Assembly: GCA_935421135.1 (NCBI GenBank)
Contig: OW285193.1
Span: 16,416,099-16,480,098, forward strand
Direction of reading: 5' to 3'
DNA: 64,000 nt
Origin: Bugulina stolonifera
Taxonomy: Eukaryota; Bryozoa; Gymnolaemata; Cheilostomatida; Bugulidae
Part shown: in pieces, positions 34,201 to 47,428 of the stretch
How the letters are laid out: each line of letters starts with the position of its first letter
Position numbering within the stretch: position 1 is the first letter of the stretch
Notes under the pieces: generated by a model
The model's input: the letters and a program-made list of their open reading frames with translations, nothing else
What the model was told of the DNA's origin: nothing
Database searches by the model: none
Translations under genes and position numbers: made by a program

Positions 34201-37200
34201 ATGAATAATCACTCTGCCAGAAAAATTATTTAAAATGATACAGCAGGCCGCTGCCCTTTATAACGAGTAACAAGAGTGTATTAACTATGAAACAGTTACC
34301 GGTGTATACTAGGCTCTGAGCTGATGTGAATAATACCATGAGGCTTAGTATTCCCATAGCCTGTGAACTATCAGAGGACAAATATATGTAGTTATATACT
34401 ACCAACTTACCGGGTCTGTCATACATGTTAGCAGGCTCACTATTGGTCGATTTCTTAGAGCCCGTCGAACTAGAGCTAAGCTGTCTTTTAGTCGAGCCAT
34501 TCTCTACTGACAGAAACCTGAATAACATGTCATAAACAACTCCATGATGTCTAAACATGTGGAGATGCTCCATAGCTAAGTGTACATATAATAGAGGTAT
34601 GGTGGCGTTATAAGGCGATGCATATGCAAAGTTGGTCAACTAAGAACAAAATGCTGCATCGATAGCCCAAGGCCTACCAGTGGATGTTGCAGCTTAAGGT
34701 CTACAATGTATATACCTGTGTGGGTTGTGGATCGGGGCAGGTGAGGAGATGTCCTTCTTTCTCTGAGCTCTAGGAGAGTGAGTGCTTAGATTATGCATTC
34801 CTATTATATGGTTAATAACACACTCGACCTTCTTCTTCAAATCCTGTAACACAGTGAACTGAATACATAGCCACTGACCTCCACACTTAGTGTGTCCTAT
34901 AGTGCATACATAGTCACTGACCTCCACACTTAGTGTGTCCTATAGTGCATACATAGCCACTGACCTCCACACTTAGTGTGTCCTATAGTGCATACATAGT
35001 CACTGACCTCCACACTTAGTGTGTCCTATAGTGCATACATAGCCACTGACCTCCACACTTAGTGTGCCCTATAGTGCATGTATGATAGTGAAAGAATCGA
35101 GCTCTTCCACTACAACTTCTCAGCCGAGTCGAACTTAATTGATCACATGAAAATTCAACACAGAGAGGACAACTTCATAAAACCAGTTCAATATCCGAAA
35201 AATATGACGGACTTACTAGTCGATTAAATCACATGAAATTTGGAAGAATTTCAGTAATTAGAAATGGTTAATATGTGGCAGTCATTTTAGAATAATATAG
35301 AAGAAAAAGATATAGAATGTTATTATGATATACAATGCACAGATATAGAATGTTATTATGATATACAATGCACAGATATAGAATGTTATTATAATATACA
35401 ATGGACAGATATAGAATGTTATTATAATATACAATGCAAAGATATAGAATGTTATTATGATATACAATGCACAGATATAGAATGTTATTATGATATACAG
35501 TGCATGGCTGTGTGGTACTCACCTCAAATTCCTGATCAGAGATGCTTTTAGTAATGGAAGGTTCAGTTACTAGAATTAGGAAGTCAAACCCAGGGTTGGC
35601 CCACCTGTAAATATACAATGTATACCAGGGATGATCATTATACAACATACAGAGTTTGATCACTAAACACTAAATAAAACCTTTCCATAACATGTTACAA
35701 GTAAATAATGTAGTATACCATCTTGTCTGTCCAATGCAGCGTAAAAGAAGGAAGGGAAACATATGTACATGGATGAGAGACTCACCTAGGTCGGGTACCC
35801 TTGCCCTGCTCACACTTGTTCAACACAAACTTGATCCACTGATGAGCAAATGAGAGGAGAATCTGGTCCTTCTGTTGAGCAGCCTGGCCAGAGCTTGTGT
35901 TCAGTTTACTGAACTCCTGTGGACACAGCAACATATGTATATCTACACTCCCATATGTATGACTACTGACACTCCCACATGTATGACTACTGACACTCCC
36001 ACATGTATGACTACTGACACTCACACATGTATAACTACACTCCCACATGTATAACTACACTCCCACATGTATAACTACACTCACACATGTATAACTACAC
36101 TCACACATGTATAACTACACTCACACATGTATAACTACACTCACACATGTGTAACTACACTCACCTGTAGGAACTCAAAGCCAAAGGAGTAGCACTGGTG
36201 TAGGGTCTCCTTGTAGGCAGCTTTAATAGTCTTCCTGTCCGAGTCTGTGTCGAGACTCTGGAGGTCTGTGCTGTCCAGCTGCGTCTCCACGTGCTCTATG
36301 GCCTTCTGCACACCACTGGCCAGCTCAAATGCATTGCTCTGTAGAGATAGTATTGTATCGGTACAACATACAACTGAGCAGCAGTACATTGCTCAATCAT
36401 AGCCTACAACTCTATCTACATGTATATTTGGACCCAACTATGTGAGACAACGTATGAGCCTATTTCCAAGGAATCACAGACTATGGACTAGGATTTTGGT
36501 ATATGATTTGAGATGAAAGACCAAAAGAGGTACTATATAATGGAAAGTAGTGAGTCAGTTGTGAGTAGAGTACCATTGGAAAGTTACGTATCCCTTAGCG
36601 GATTGTCCCCACAAACCTGTCAACAGTTCTACACATGACATAGATGATATCTCACCCTGAGTTCGCACCAAGCCTCCGCTATAGCCTGGTGACACGTGGT
36701 CTGTTCATTAACTAGGTCAACAGAGTCCCCTGCTACGGCACAAAACACCTTACGCTGTTTACTCAGCTGAGACGAGTGTGTTACTATGAGAAATAGTCCA
36801 TCAACCTACGAAGGTTTCAATACCATAATATGTACATATCCATGCACAATGCATATACACCACTAGTCACTATATAGCACAGTGATGTAACCAACAGGTA
36901 AACCTTTCTTAATCATGTAATATACATTGTAGACTTGTATAATATATAGTACAGTACATGTATATTGTAAACTTGATCATTTACACATATAAACCCTCCG
37001 CATAGCATAATCACATGTTACAACATATGAAAGTGTAACAACTCACAGCAATATGTGAGAGAGCAATGGTGGTCTCAGTCTTTGGTTCTACTTCTAGAAT
37101 CTCTCCAGTCCACTTATAGTCTCCTCCGCAGTTGATGAGAAGCATGTAACCTACAGACAGCGAACACTATTAACAGGTGCTAACAGGTGCTATATGATAC

Positions 37201-40200
37201 ACAGTGAACACTATTAACAGGTGCTAACAGGCGCTATATGATACACTAATACACTACAATGTGAGTGATACAAATTATGCTCCTAAAGTTTCTAGCCAAG
37301 AAATAAAGTTACAACACTAAAGCTAATGCATTCAAACATGATAATTAAGGTACATTAGGTCCTCTATTAACCAATGTCATATAGTACAGTACTAGAGTTG
37401 GTATACTATTAGAGATAATAGTTGGATTTACCTTCCCTAGTAGGAGTTGTATTATCTGCAATTGTCTCCTCTCTGCCACACGTGACGTCTAACAAAGACT
37501 GTAGAGAATGTTTATCATCTTTGATGATCTCAGGAACTACTATGATATAGTTTGCTGTGTGTGGTGTGATCACCTGCAAGCCATGTCATAGTGAGCCAGT
37601 GCATTGATTGGTTAATAATTTAGGGTTCGCATATCACCGAGTCGAATCTCTAATGTACATGTATAACTAAACCAAAGGTGCATAAATGGTGTCTAAAACA
37701 CAGGTGCTACGCTCACATTGTGCACACCGTACTGTCCTAACTGAACGCGGACAAGACAACCATAAATAATATGCACTTCTTCAAATATAATACACACCTT
37801 TATAATTAATATGCATTCTATCTATTATGTAGAAACTGTATACATGTGTCTACAAATGTGCACATGTATCTAATAGCCATGTCTCTACTAACCCTGACGT
37901 GTTGACTGGACTGAAGCACGTCCATCATAGCCTGTGAAGTTATGTTAACTTCGAACTCTGCTGCGATCTCTAAGTCTTTACGTAATAGCTTAGCGAACCC
38001 CAGAGCTTTAGACGCCCATTCCCTCATCTCAGAGAAGAGAGTCTTGATCTCCCTGCAGCTCTTCATCAGCATCTGCCTGCAGGAGAGACGGACAAGAATT
38101 ATTAATAGTTATGACGGTGATGATGAGCAAACTAGCGACAGAAACTAAAAGTCAGATAAGTGTGTGTGTGATGATACAATAGTGATGCAGATACACAATC
38201 ATCATGTATTATTATTATGTTGACGTTGAGAGGATATACATATAAACACAAAGGAGCTACATGCATCTATGAACTTCCAACCTATTCATTGATGCAAACC
38301 CAGTGAGTAGCACTAGGGAATATAGCCTGAGTTATCCTGACGTACCATGTAACGTATATCTACCCCTGGACTAGGGGTACTTACCATGTAATGTATATCT
38401 ACTCCTGCACTAGGGCTACTTACCATGTAATGTACATCTACCCCTGCACTAGGGGTACTTACCTGTAGTCTGAGGTGGTACATATATCATCTACTCCACC
38501 GTTATCCAAGTTGAGTGCACATGTAGTATCACAGCTGACAGGAGAAGACAACCCATCAGGTGAATACACTGTAGGATTACTATCAAATAGGGATTTATCT
38601 AATTCCTGCTCCAGTTGGTTTAGTATTGACTGTAGTAGCATGGAGCACATCCCACTGTAGACATGATAGAAGTATCATAGCAATGACGTAGTGTGTGCCT
38701 AACTACATCAACATGTATATATAGTAGACAGACTGCAGCTACCGAATACATTACATGTTGCTAGTAGAGATAGTAAACCATTGGGAACACCATGTGTATG
38801 TACATGTAACTACAACCAGTACAGTAATATGGTAATGGGGATGTCATATGCAGACGTCATGATAGTTATAAAGTGACTAACCAAAATCTCTTTCCAGCGT
38901 CTGCCATTCCTCCGGTTATATACGGAGATATCTCTTTGGAGAATGACCATTCCTCCTCCAGGAAAGTCTTTAAAAGATTTGGAGTTGTGTCCTTCCTAAT
39001 CTTCTCTGTTCCATATTCCACGTACCCAAAGTACACCTGAAATACGCGACACAATATCATACTATATAGCATAGCACATCATATAATTCATTGGTATAAC
39101 AGTATTTCTAAAGAGTCTCTAGAACAAACTATAGAGTGATGGAATATATTTCTAAAGTACCTCTAGAATCTCTTTAAGGTCCATATTAAATCTTTCTATA
39201 TATCTCTCCAGCATCTCGTCTGATATGTTTAGCTTCTTTGTGATGGGAGAAAGGAAAAACTGATATGACTGTTTCACAGATATGGCCGCCTTGGCAGCCT
39301 CCGAGCACTCGTGTACCACCTGCACACCACAAACAGTAAATATGCACAATATATAGTGTGTGTTGTACCAAATGGTGCGCAGTACAGTATGCCATTATGT
39401 ACGAGTATATGTAAAAGCCAGTGTGAGAACATCGCGCAGACCTTAGATACTTCAACTTGTTCCATGACTGAATCCTATGATGTAAAATCAATCATGTCTA
39501 GCTAAGAAATACATAACAGAACTTCAGTTCCTATCTATTGATATTCAGTCATACAACCATGAGCCTACAGTTAATAGCTAACAGTTATGCATAAGACATG
39601 TACCAAGTAATCTCTTAACATGCACATTCACAGGTCATAGAGTGAGTTCCCACCTGTCTAATGATTGGCAGGGAAGGGTTGTCGATGTGCTGCTCCAACC
39701 TCAGCCTGAGGCTCTCGTGTGTTAAGTCTAGTGAGGAGCGGGCTAGAAATATGTACATGGGTATGAGGCTAGGCAGCTTCATGTTGTTCACTTCCTCATG
39801 GAATGAGTCATAACTGTCACCTTCGTCTTCATCCGCCTGCACCTTCATGTCCAACGTGACGATGTCATGGTCGGCAGATAGAGGGAGCACCTCGCACTTC
39901 TGCAACGAGTTAAACAGTATATATGTCAAGGTAAAACATAGAAATAGACCATGGGAAAAGATATATAGGTCAAAGTTAAATAAATGTACATTGTATATTG
40001 TATAGGAAGAGATATTATTTAAACATGAGGAAATTGGTACAGGCATGGACTAACTATTCACGATAAGTGTACTACCTGTAGTAGTCTAGAACTTTTCTCT
40101 GGACAAAACATGCAGAAGCACATACATATAGATGTATAATGTGTAATATGAACAAGGCATGCAACATAGTGATGGGAGGGTCTAACTACCCCGATATGAC

Positions 40201-43200
40201 CAGACATCTACACCTATAGGATCCTATGCTAAGACCTACCAGCGACACTTCAGTCAGTTGAACTATAAATACCACCAAGAGACTGTTATGGCTGTCAGTA
40301 ACCTCATCATTGAGACGCTAGGCTGAGGAATATTATTGAGGCTATTTTGATGCCACACATCTCGGTGGTCTATTAGATACGTATAACACTAAACACAGTA
40401 CATCTGCACAGAGTAGCCTACCTTATCATGTGTAGGTACAGGCTGCATCTCCATCTTACCAATAGCATACTTAGCCTTGAGTAGAGGTTTCACTACCGGC
40501 GGTTGGATCGACTTTAGCATGTCCAGTAAACTAGTTTTCCTGGTAAGTATATAAAATGTGTTTACATAGAAGATAAGATAAAGTAAGCTATGGAAACATA
40601 CAATAACATAGTGATATGATACTCTCTCCAAGGACTACGTATGTTTCAAGAGCTACGACTGAGAACTGCCCTGTATTCCCATACATACATACACTGTAAA
40701 GCTTGTGTAAGATGCTGCTTTTTAGACTATATGATATTACAATACCATAGACATATGTATACTACAATACCATAGGCATATGTATTACTACAATACCATA
40801 GACATATGTATACTACAATACCATAGACATATGTATACTACAATACCATAGACATATGTACACTACAATACCATAGACATAAATGTATACTACAATACCA
40901 TAGACATAAATGTATACTACAATACCATAGACATGTGAATGAGTGTGATAGATATAAGACTGCAAACCTGAGAAGTTTATCCACGATGGGTCGGTAGAAT
41001 GAAGTGGGAGAGGCCTGGATGTCGAGAAAGGAGAACGATGTGGACATGACCATGTGTTTGTTATTGATGACGGGAGGATACTCCTGAGGAGGCGGAGACT
41101 CGGGTTGAAGGGCAGAGGAAGAATTGGTATTCGGACTGCTGGACAAAGAAGCGCTCTGGTCAAACGTCACTTGCTACAGCATAACAATATTAGTAAAATA
41201 AAATTGTTCAGAGGAAAACCAAAAATTGAAGAAGTCACAAAGTTAATATTTGAAAATGTGTCACTACAGGAAAAGAGGTGGGGGGGGGAGGGCACACCCC
41301 ATATTGTTAACAATCTCACGAATTCAGAACCAAATTAATCACTCGGTCACACATCAGCTCCAGTTGAAATCACTAGACACCCACCTTTCTCGCAGAACTG
41401 GCGACGGTGTTAGGGTATCTTTCCTCTGCCTCACCATCGGCAGGCGACTGTGGAGCAGAACCATTTTGCGTAGACATGGTGGCAGCACTCTGTACAGAAC
41501 TGTTGGCAGCGGTCTCGATGGGCTCAACAAAGGGCCACTGGATCTGTAATAACAAGGGAGAGAAGATTAAATTCAGTAACAGGGAGGAGAATATAACAAC
41601 ACATTGCAACAATCTGCTTTACTCTGAACATACTGTATTTCGTTGGTATTATATTGTGCATTGACCGTTCACATAGCAAACAGACTCCCAAATAAAACTG
41701 CAATAACATCTAGACCATTTAGGGTAATCATAAAAAGTGTACACAGAGATCAAGAAAGAGAGAAAACTTACACATGGCATCTTCTCTACACCAATCTTGG
41801 CTCCTACTAACCTGAGGGCAGATATTAGACCCTCGGCGTTGTTTAGCCACATGTTCAATGCAGCAACCCTTTTCTACAATACACAGGTAGTGATTATACT
41901 AGAACCATGACTACACATGTATTGCTGAACTCTACCCAGGAGTTGTCGAATCTCAGTATCATTATGTTACCAACAGATGATATCGTATAGCACTAGTTTT
42001 GTTACATCTAAATCTACATTTAAATAGTCAGTCCCTGCATCAGTGAGAGTGTCAGCCAGCCAGCGGACAGTCCGACAGTTAGTCAGTGGACAGCCAGCAG
42101 ATAGTCATTTGGTCAGTCAGCTGAGTGAACATACCTGATATTCTGTTGAAGCGCAGCCTTTGTAGTCCTTCTTCAAGCACTCACTATTAGGGTAGAGTGA
42201 TAGGACCATGTCTATAGACTCAATAACAGACTCTACCTGCTCAAGGGCTGCCTCAATGTTGTTTAGATAGTCGTCTGATATCTCAAAGGGGTTGCTTAGA
42301 AGTTCACTAGAACAATAGAAACTTAAATATATAGGAATTGATAAATCTGCCAGATTCTAGACTGCTAATAGCAACACGCTGTATAGTACATTGTACATGT
42401 ACATGTATATCATGAGGTATACTAGAACATCTTCTGCAGTTACACACTTATCTAACATCTTCTGCAGTTACACACTTACCTAACATCTTCTGCAGTTACA
42501 CACTTACCTAACATCTTCTGCAGTTACACACTTACCTAACATCTTCTGCAGTTACACACTTACCTAACATATATTCTGCAGTTACACACTTACCTAACAT
42601 CAAAACTGAATGGACTTTCCTCAATAAACATAAAGCTACTGATCATCTCAATTTTGTGGGGCACCTTCTGTCTGCAGTCGAAGAACCATTGGGCACACTG
42701 ATCAAACAACCTGTCAAGGTGGCACAATTACTGTATATATAACCTGTCAAGGTGACACAATTACTGTATATATAACCTGTCAAGGTGACACAATTACTGT
42801 ATTATATAACCTGTCAAGGTTACACAACTACCATACAACCTGTCAAGGTGACACAACTACTGTACATATAACCTGTCAAGGTGACACAACTACCATACAA
42901 CCTGTCAAGGTGACACAACTACTGTATATATAACCTATCAAGGTGACACAACTACCATACAACCTGTCAAGGTGACACAACTACAATGTACATGTACATA
43001 TAACCTGTCAAGGTGACACAACTACACACAACAGTATAACTAACGAATATACATGGTAACTACTCAGTTACAGTTACTATAGAATAGTCATACTGTATGT
43101 GTACAGTGATCCAGATAATTATTTCTGCGAAGATTTTGACAATATCAAACACGGTAGTGTACAATAAATAAGGTGATAACCTACAGTTACGAAGCTGAGA

Positions 43201-44074
43201 GAGGGTGAATGACTTGTTAGTCAACCAGCAATAAATTTGACAATTATTAACCTGCATAATTGTCTTTTGGAAAACCTTTTGAAGTTGCTTTTCTAATTAG
43301 CTACAGAAATTTGGAGAATAAGGGTAGACAACTGCAAAATTGAAAGTCTTAAATCATTTGATGCCGGAATCTTCAGCATACATGGTATATAAATATTTAT
43401 TGTAAAGAAAATCTAGTTGACACATAGGAAGTAATGGACGAGTATTAGTGGATACATACATGAGCTTCCGAAGAGCTTGCAGTGCCACAAACAGGTCCTC
43501 ATGGCTGTGCCTATCTCTACCGCTGTATATAATACCGCTATACTGTCTCTGCAGAGGAGATAACTTGTCAGAAACTGTCCGTCCCTTCTCCTCTCTATCT
43601 TTGAAAGCCTTTTTACCTGCAGATGTACGAGAACTGAATAAGCTAAGAGCCTTATTGAGCAGTGCAATGCATAATATAATACTACATGTACATATCTTAC
43701 ATCCATGAACAAAGTAAAAATTGTTGGAATGCTTCAGTCGAAAATTTGATATAAAGTGTTATTTAATAATCCGTCCGGTGAATGCCTGACTTATCAAGGT
43801 TTCATGGCACTAAAGATTGCTACAGTGTGGATGAATAGCCCTAGCGAAGCACCTACCAAGCTGCATAGAGAGGACGATTTGTCTGTGGAACATCTTTCTC
43901 TCCGTATCACTGTCTCGATCTCTGCTACCAGAGTCACCGCTACCATGACGACGTCGTGGCGCTGATTCAAACAATGATTCACTGCCTCGAGGCACAGAAT
44001 GATCATACTCCACTCCTTGTAGCCTGCAGGAATGAGTAATGATGTTTAATACATACAACAAGTTCAGTGAACAA

Positions 44075-44150
<76 letters not shown>

Positions 44151-47100
44151 TTCAACAAGTCATTCAACAAGTCATTCAACAAGTCTTCGACAAGTCATTC
44201 AACAAGTCTTCGACAAGTCATTCAACAAGTCATTCAACAAGTCATTCAACAAGTCATTCAACAAGTTAGTCAGTCAGTGGTCATGTGAGTTAGTCAGTGG
44301 TCATGTGAGTTAGTCAGTGAGCTAAAACGTTTGCATACGCAGGTAGATAGACTTTCATCCATCCAAGTGTAGTAAAATGGGTTAACAGAAATGCTTTTAT
44401 ATGATATAACCAAATGTAAACATGTCTACATCATACAGACAAAGCGACACAAATACGGGAGATTTAAATTGCTTCCACAACCACCAGAATTGAGAATATA
44501 AGAAGTATGTATAGTGTGTGGAGCTTACCTCTGTATAGGGGCAGGCTGCGCGACAGTAGGTGGTACGGCCTTCTTGTCGTCTCTCTCCATTGATCTAGAT
44601 TTATGTCTTAGTTTGGCTTCACTCCGGCTTGGTTTCTTTCTAATCAAAACAAATTACATGTAGTAGGATATGTCTCTACCAATATACATTTATATGTACT
44701 GGCACTACAATCATTATAATTATATAGGCCTACAATGACTTGGTGATTAATATCAATATACAATGTAATTAATATAAATATAGTAGATTATTGTTAACAA
44801 ATAATTCCGACAGTGACTGATGAACACTGAACACTCTGTGTATTTATCCAAGAGAGAGGGAAATGACCAGGCCTACAGTATGCGACTGAAAGACAATTGA
44901 AGTAAGTAAACAAGGCTAGAGGTGGGGCGTAGTCCCTTCCAGCCCCAAGGTTTGTGGACTCCTGGCTATCACCACTATGATAGGCAAGGAATTATAGCTA
45001 GTAGGTAATTAGTAAAAGTGTAGAGTGTAGGATATGCTATTATTTATTTATATTTTTTGGAAGCAGCCATGAGTTCAAAGAATATAAAGCACTCATGGCA
45101 CAGCTAATTAACATAATAGGTATATGACATGCTAACACTACTAGTGAGATGAATACATTATACATGTAACTAGAACTGTATTGGTACACTGTAATGCCTA
45201 TGTGATGTTACGCTGCTTACTAGGAAATACTAAACTGTATGAGTCAGGCTGCATTTAAATACTAGTGTAACATTGTGACTGTATTTAGTTCCTTGTTCCT
45301 GTGATGAAAACGTGAACAGATAGATATTCATTACCCTCTGTCTCTTTCTGGTAAACTAAGTAAGCCTACAGGTCTTTGTAACCAACTTAATTATGGCAAA
45401 GATTAAATATAAACCTATGTACACTTTTAACTGCTAAATTTCTAGGTGGAAGGAAGCCAATGAATTCCAAATTTAAAAGCTCGAACGTAGATTATCCACT
45501 TCCATGTATTTATTTCCCTTCAAACAGAACTCTGCCTTCACACTGATGGAGCCCACAACTCTTCTAGAACAATTCACTCAGTAACAACAACTCATTACCA
45601 ATATAAGTCTGGGAGTTGTCATTCCATGGACTTTATGTATCGATGGCAGTATGAATATAATAACTTTAGACTACAATATTGTAGTTGGCTTGTTGCCATC
45701 TCAATTACATTAAACAGGAAAGGGGACAACTTCAGATTGTTAATAGACGCATGTGATAGTGAAATGTGATAATATCGTACTTGGATGTTAAATCCTCATC
45801 ATGCATCTCCTTGATCGTCTGCTGCTTGATGTCACGGGATCCACTCGACCTCTTTCTCAGAATCTTTTCTTCTGACTTTGACTTATGATGATCTTTCTGT
45901 TTCTCCTGAGATATTCGCCTGAAGCAACAGTAGACATGATTTAGACATCCTTGGGTAGTGCTATGCTAGTAACAACATATATGACGTAGACATCCTTGGG
46001 TAGTGCTATGCTAATAACAGCAGACATGATGTAGACACCCTTGCCCCAAGTTACATTCTAAATGTACTAACTGCTTTCACTAACTTATGCCTATTGCTAA
46101 AAACATCATTTTATTCAATAGGGAATAGGATTATCTTAGGGCAATATCTCACAAAATATAAAACATTGGAAATGCAAAACCTTATTGACACTGTAAACCA
46201 TATTAGCAGTAGGCCCTTATGTACACAGACATAGCCTGCATCGGCCTACATTGTAGGTTGATGTATTAGTCAGAACCGCTCATGCTTACTCACTTCCCTC
46301 TAAGACTTGGTATAGGGAACACTGCCTCTGGAGCATTAAAGAAATCGCTGGAGTCGAGTCTGTCATATGAAAAACTGGAATCCTCATCTGTACTGTTATA
46401 GGTCTGCTGGTAGAGCCTCTTGGAGGCTTGGCTCAGATATGTACTACAAATAGAACGGTTGTGTGTCATAACCAGAAATTTATCCAAATTGCTCTTTGAA
46501 CTAAATGTGACCCACTGCTAGCATAGACGCAACCTTAATTAATCTGCAATACCATATTATGCTTGGTATTATTCTTGAACATAGTCCACCTACATTCAAA
46601 TAAAGTGTGGAATATGTCCCGATAAAAATATGCATGACTAAAATTTTGCTTGTCTGAACCTGAAACCTGAAAAGTTGTAGTTTTGTTAGAGAAAAATTAG
46701 CTATTTTCTAGCGAATTGCCGCCAGGCACAGTGAACAAATTCTAGACATTCAGAATGTTTGCGATAGTGATCAAAAGCAGTAAGTGGCTAAGTTAATTGG
46801 TCAAAACAAGCATGCTTGGTGATACAGACCACGGTGAGAGATGAGAATGTCAGGTAAAACTGGTGGCGAGGGGAAAACCAGTCATCCGAACAGAAATATG
46901 GCAAATTAAGCCAGCTAACTAATCCTAATTACAATTTAATTAAACAATTATATATTTAATATATAATTGTTTAATTAAATTGTAAGAAAATACTTTTAAT
47001 ATAATATTAAAAGTATTTTCTTACCAAGGAGTAAAATAACCAGCCCCAGTCTTGATTCAGATGGAATCAATAGCGAAATAAAAACAAATGGTGGTTCACA

Positions 47101-47428
47101 CTTCGCAGTGACTGACAGTCACAGCCAGTCACAAAGCTACAGTGTATTACATTTAATTACATACATTAACTGATTAACATTTATTTTACTAAAATTGAGC
47201 TAAAATGGCTCATGAAGAAAATTTTTGCTATTGCAAAAAATTAATGAATTTTGAAAATTTTCACAACACAAATTAAGATAATATATATATACTTAATTAT
47301 ACAATTCAATACTACCTTTCTTCTTCATCAACTGTCACTGTGTCAATCAGTGAATCGTGGGCATCATGATGATGATCATCGTCGTCGGGTAAATGGAATT
47401 TTACAGCTGCAGCAGTTGACTGAGCCAT
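28784..47428 (-). CDS. MAP kinase kinase kinase 4 (MEKK4)
   Basis: Thirty-four exons close in phase to 4725 nt (1574 aa; human MAP3K4 about 1608). Ranges: 47428-47316, 46443-46294, 45918-45781, 44639-44529, 44023-43857, 43616-43460, 42710-42594, 42306-42135, 41873-41772, 41543-41385, 41173-40968, 40539-40422, 39899-39654, 39319-39161, 39036-38882, 38654-38463, 38076-37893, 37573-37432, 37150-37047, 36766-36656, 36338-36165, 35916-35786, 35604-35523, 34843-34716, 34517-34411, 32964-32902, 32702-32631, 31400-31203, 30926-30856, 30692-30576, 30348-30189, 29957-29838, 29381-29239, 28939-28784. The N-terminus is disordered and charged. The central region carries family blocks [39 protein letters not shown] and WANPGFDFL. 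The C-terminal kinase domain (from about residue 1300) has GEGQFG, AMKE, HRDIK, DFG and MAPE. Known role: phosphorylates MKK3/6 and MKK4/7 to activate p38 and JNK under stress. The exon 11 donor (GTTTGC) is weak. Confidence 0.96.
31619..31890. repeat. 14-bp minisatellite in MAP3K4 intron 27
   Basis: About nineteen nearly identical copies of CAGTCACTATGGAC. The high identity suggests recent expansion. The plus-strand open frames here ([18 protein letters not shown] repeats) are artefacts. Confidence 0.95.
33060..33605. repeat. About 26-bp minisatellite in MAP3K4 intron 25
   Basis: Around twenty imperfect copies built from TAGTACTAGTGATAGTGTAC and TGGTAG. The ACTAGT and GTACTAG segments are self-complementary. 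Confidence 0.9.
34870..35080. repeat. 42-bp tandem repeat in MAP3K4 intron 23
   Basis: About five copies of a unit containing CACTGACCTCCACACTTAGT and GTGTCCTATAGTGCATACAT. It lies about 30 bp from the exon 24 acceptor but does not contain it. Confidence 0.9.
35287..35512. repeat. 33-bp tandem repeat in MAP3K4 intron 23
   Basis: About seven copies of a unit containing AGATATAGAATGTTATTATG and ATATACAATGCA, ending a few bases from the exon 23 donor. The minus-strand ORF ([14 protein letters not shown] repeat) is an artefact of the 33-bp period. Confidence 0.9.
35946..36164 (-). repeat. 20-25-bp repeat carrying copies of the MAP3K4 exon 21 donor
   Basis: Read on the gene strand, exon 21 ends CTACAG and is followed by GTGAGTGTAGTTACACATGT. 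The GTGAGTGTAG block then recurs about every 20 bp, at least six times (TGAGTGTAGTTATACATGTG units), before changing to a 25-bp variant. Each unit restates the donor core GTGAGTG. Confidence 0.85.
37155..37245. repeat. About 49-bp duplication beside the MAP3K4 exon 19 acceptor
   Basis: Two copies of a segment containing GAACACTATTAACAGGTGCT and ATATGATACAC lie immediately upstream of the exon 19 acceptor. Confidence 0.8.
38336..38462 (-). repeat. 39-bp repeat carrying copies of the MAP3K4 exon 16 donor
   Basis: Three copies of a 39-bp unit containing ACTTACCATGTAATGTACAT and CTACCCCTGCACTAGGGGT. On the gene strand each copy carries GGTAAGTA, like the real donor at 38462, together with the short inverted repeat CCCCTGCACTAGGGG. 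Confidence 0.85.
40735..40935. repeat. 24-26-bp repeat in MAP3K4 intron 11
   Basis: About eight copies of CTACAATACCATAGACATAT plus a short tail, in the intron just downstream of the weak exon 11 donor. Confidence 0.9.
42424..42593 (-). repeat. 28-bp repeat carrying copies of the MAP3K4 exon 7 donor
   Basis: Six copies of a 28-bp unit, AACATCTTCTGCAGTTACAC plus ACTTACCT. On the gene strand each copy reads ATGTTAG|GTAAGTGTGTAA followed by CTGCAG, so it restates both the end of exon 7 with its GTAAGT donor and an AG acceptor. The most distal copy has lost the GT. Confidence 0.9.
42711..43025 (-). repeat. 29-32-bp repeat carrying copies of the MAP3K4 exon 7 acceptor
   Basis: About ten copies of a unit containing AACCTGTCAAGGTGACACAA. 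On the gene strand every copy gives CACCTTGACAG|GTT, matching the real exon 7 acceptor at 42711-42712. Together with the 28-bp array, exon 7 is enclosed by repeats that copy its own splice sites. Confidence 0.9.
44079..44270. repeat. CAGC microsatellite and 12-bp repeat in MAP3K4 intron 4
   Basis: About seventeen copies of CAGC (to about 44146) are followed by about nine copies of ATTCAACAAGTC, some replaced by CTTCGACAAGTC. Confidence 0.95.
45925..46040. repeat. About 50-bp partial duplication beside the MAP3K4 exon 3 acceptor
   Basis: About two and a half copies of a segment containing GTAGACATCCTTGGGTAGTG and CTATGCTA, starting a few bases upstream of the acceptor. Confidence 0.8.
46929..47024. 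repeat. Two overlapping perfect palindromes in MAP3K4 intron 1
   Basis: Palindrome A covers 46929-46985: 28-nt perfect arms around a single T. Palindrome B covers 46982-47024: 21-nt perfect arms around a single A. They share GTAA. They are AT-rich and have the same side-by-side arrangement as the pair in Inscuteable intron 3, with unrelated sequence. Confidence 0.95.

Noticed and set aside
35268..36160. CRISPR-like regularly spaced repeats
   Set aside because: Units are tandem with no unique spacers, and the DNA is an animal gene intron.
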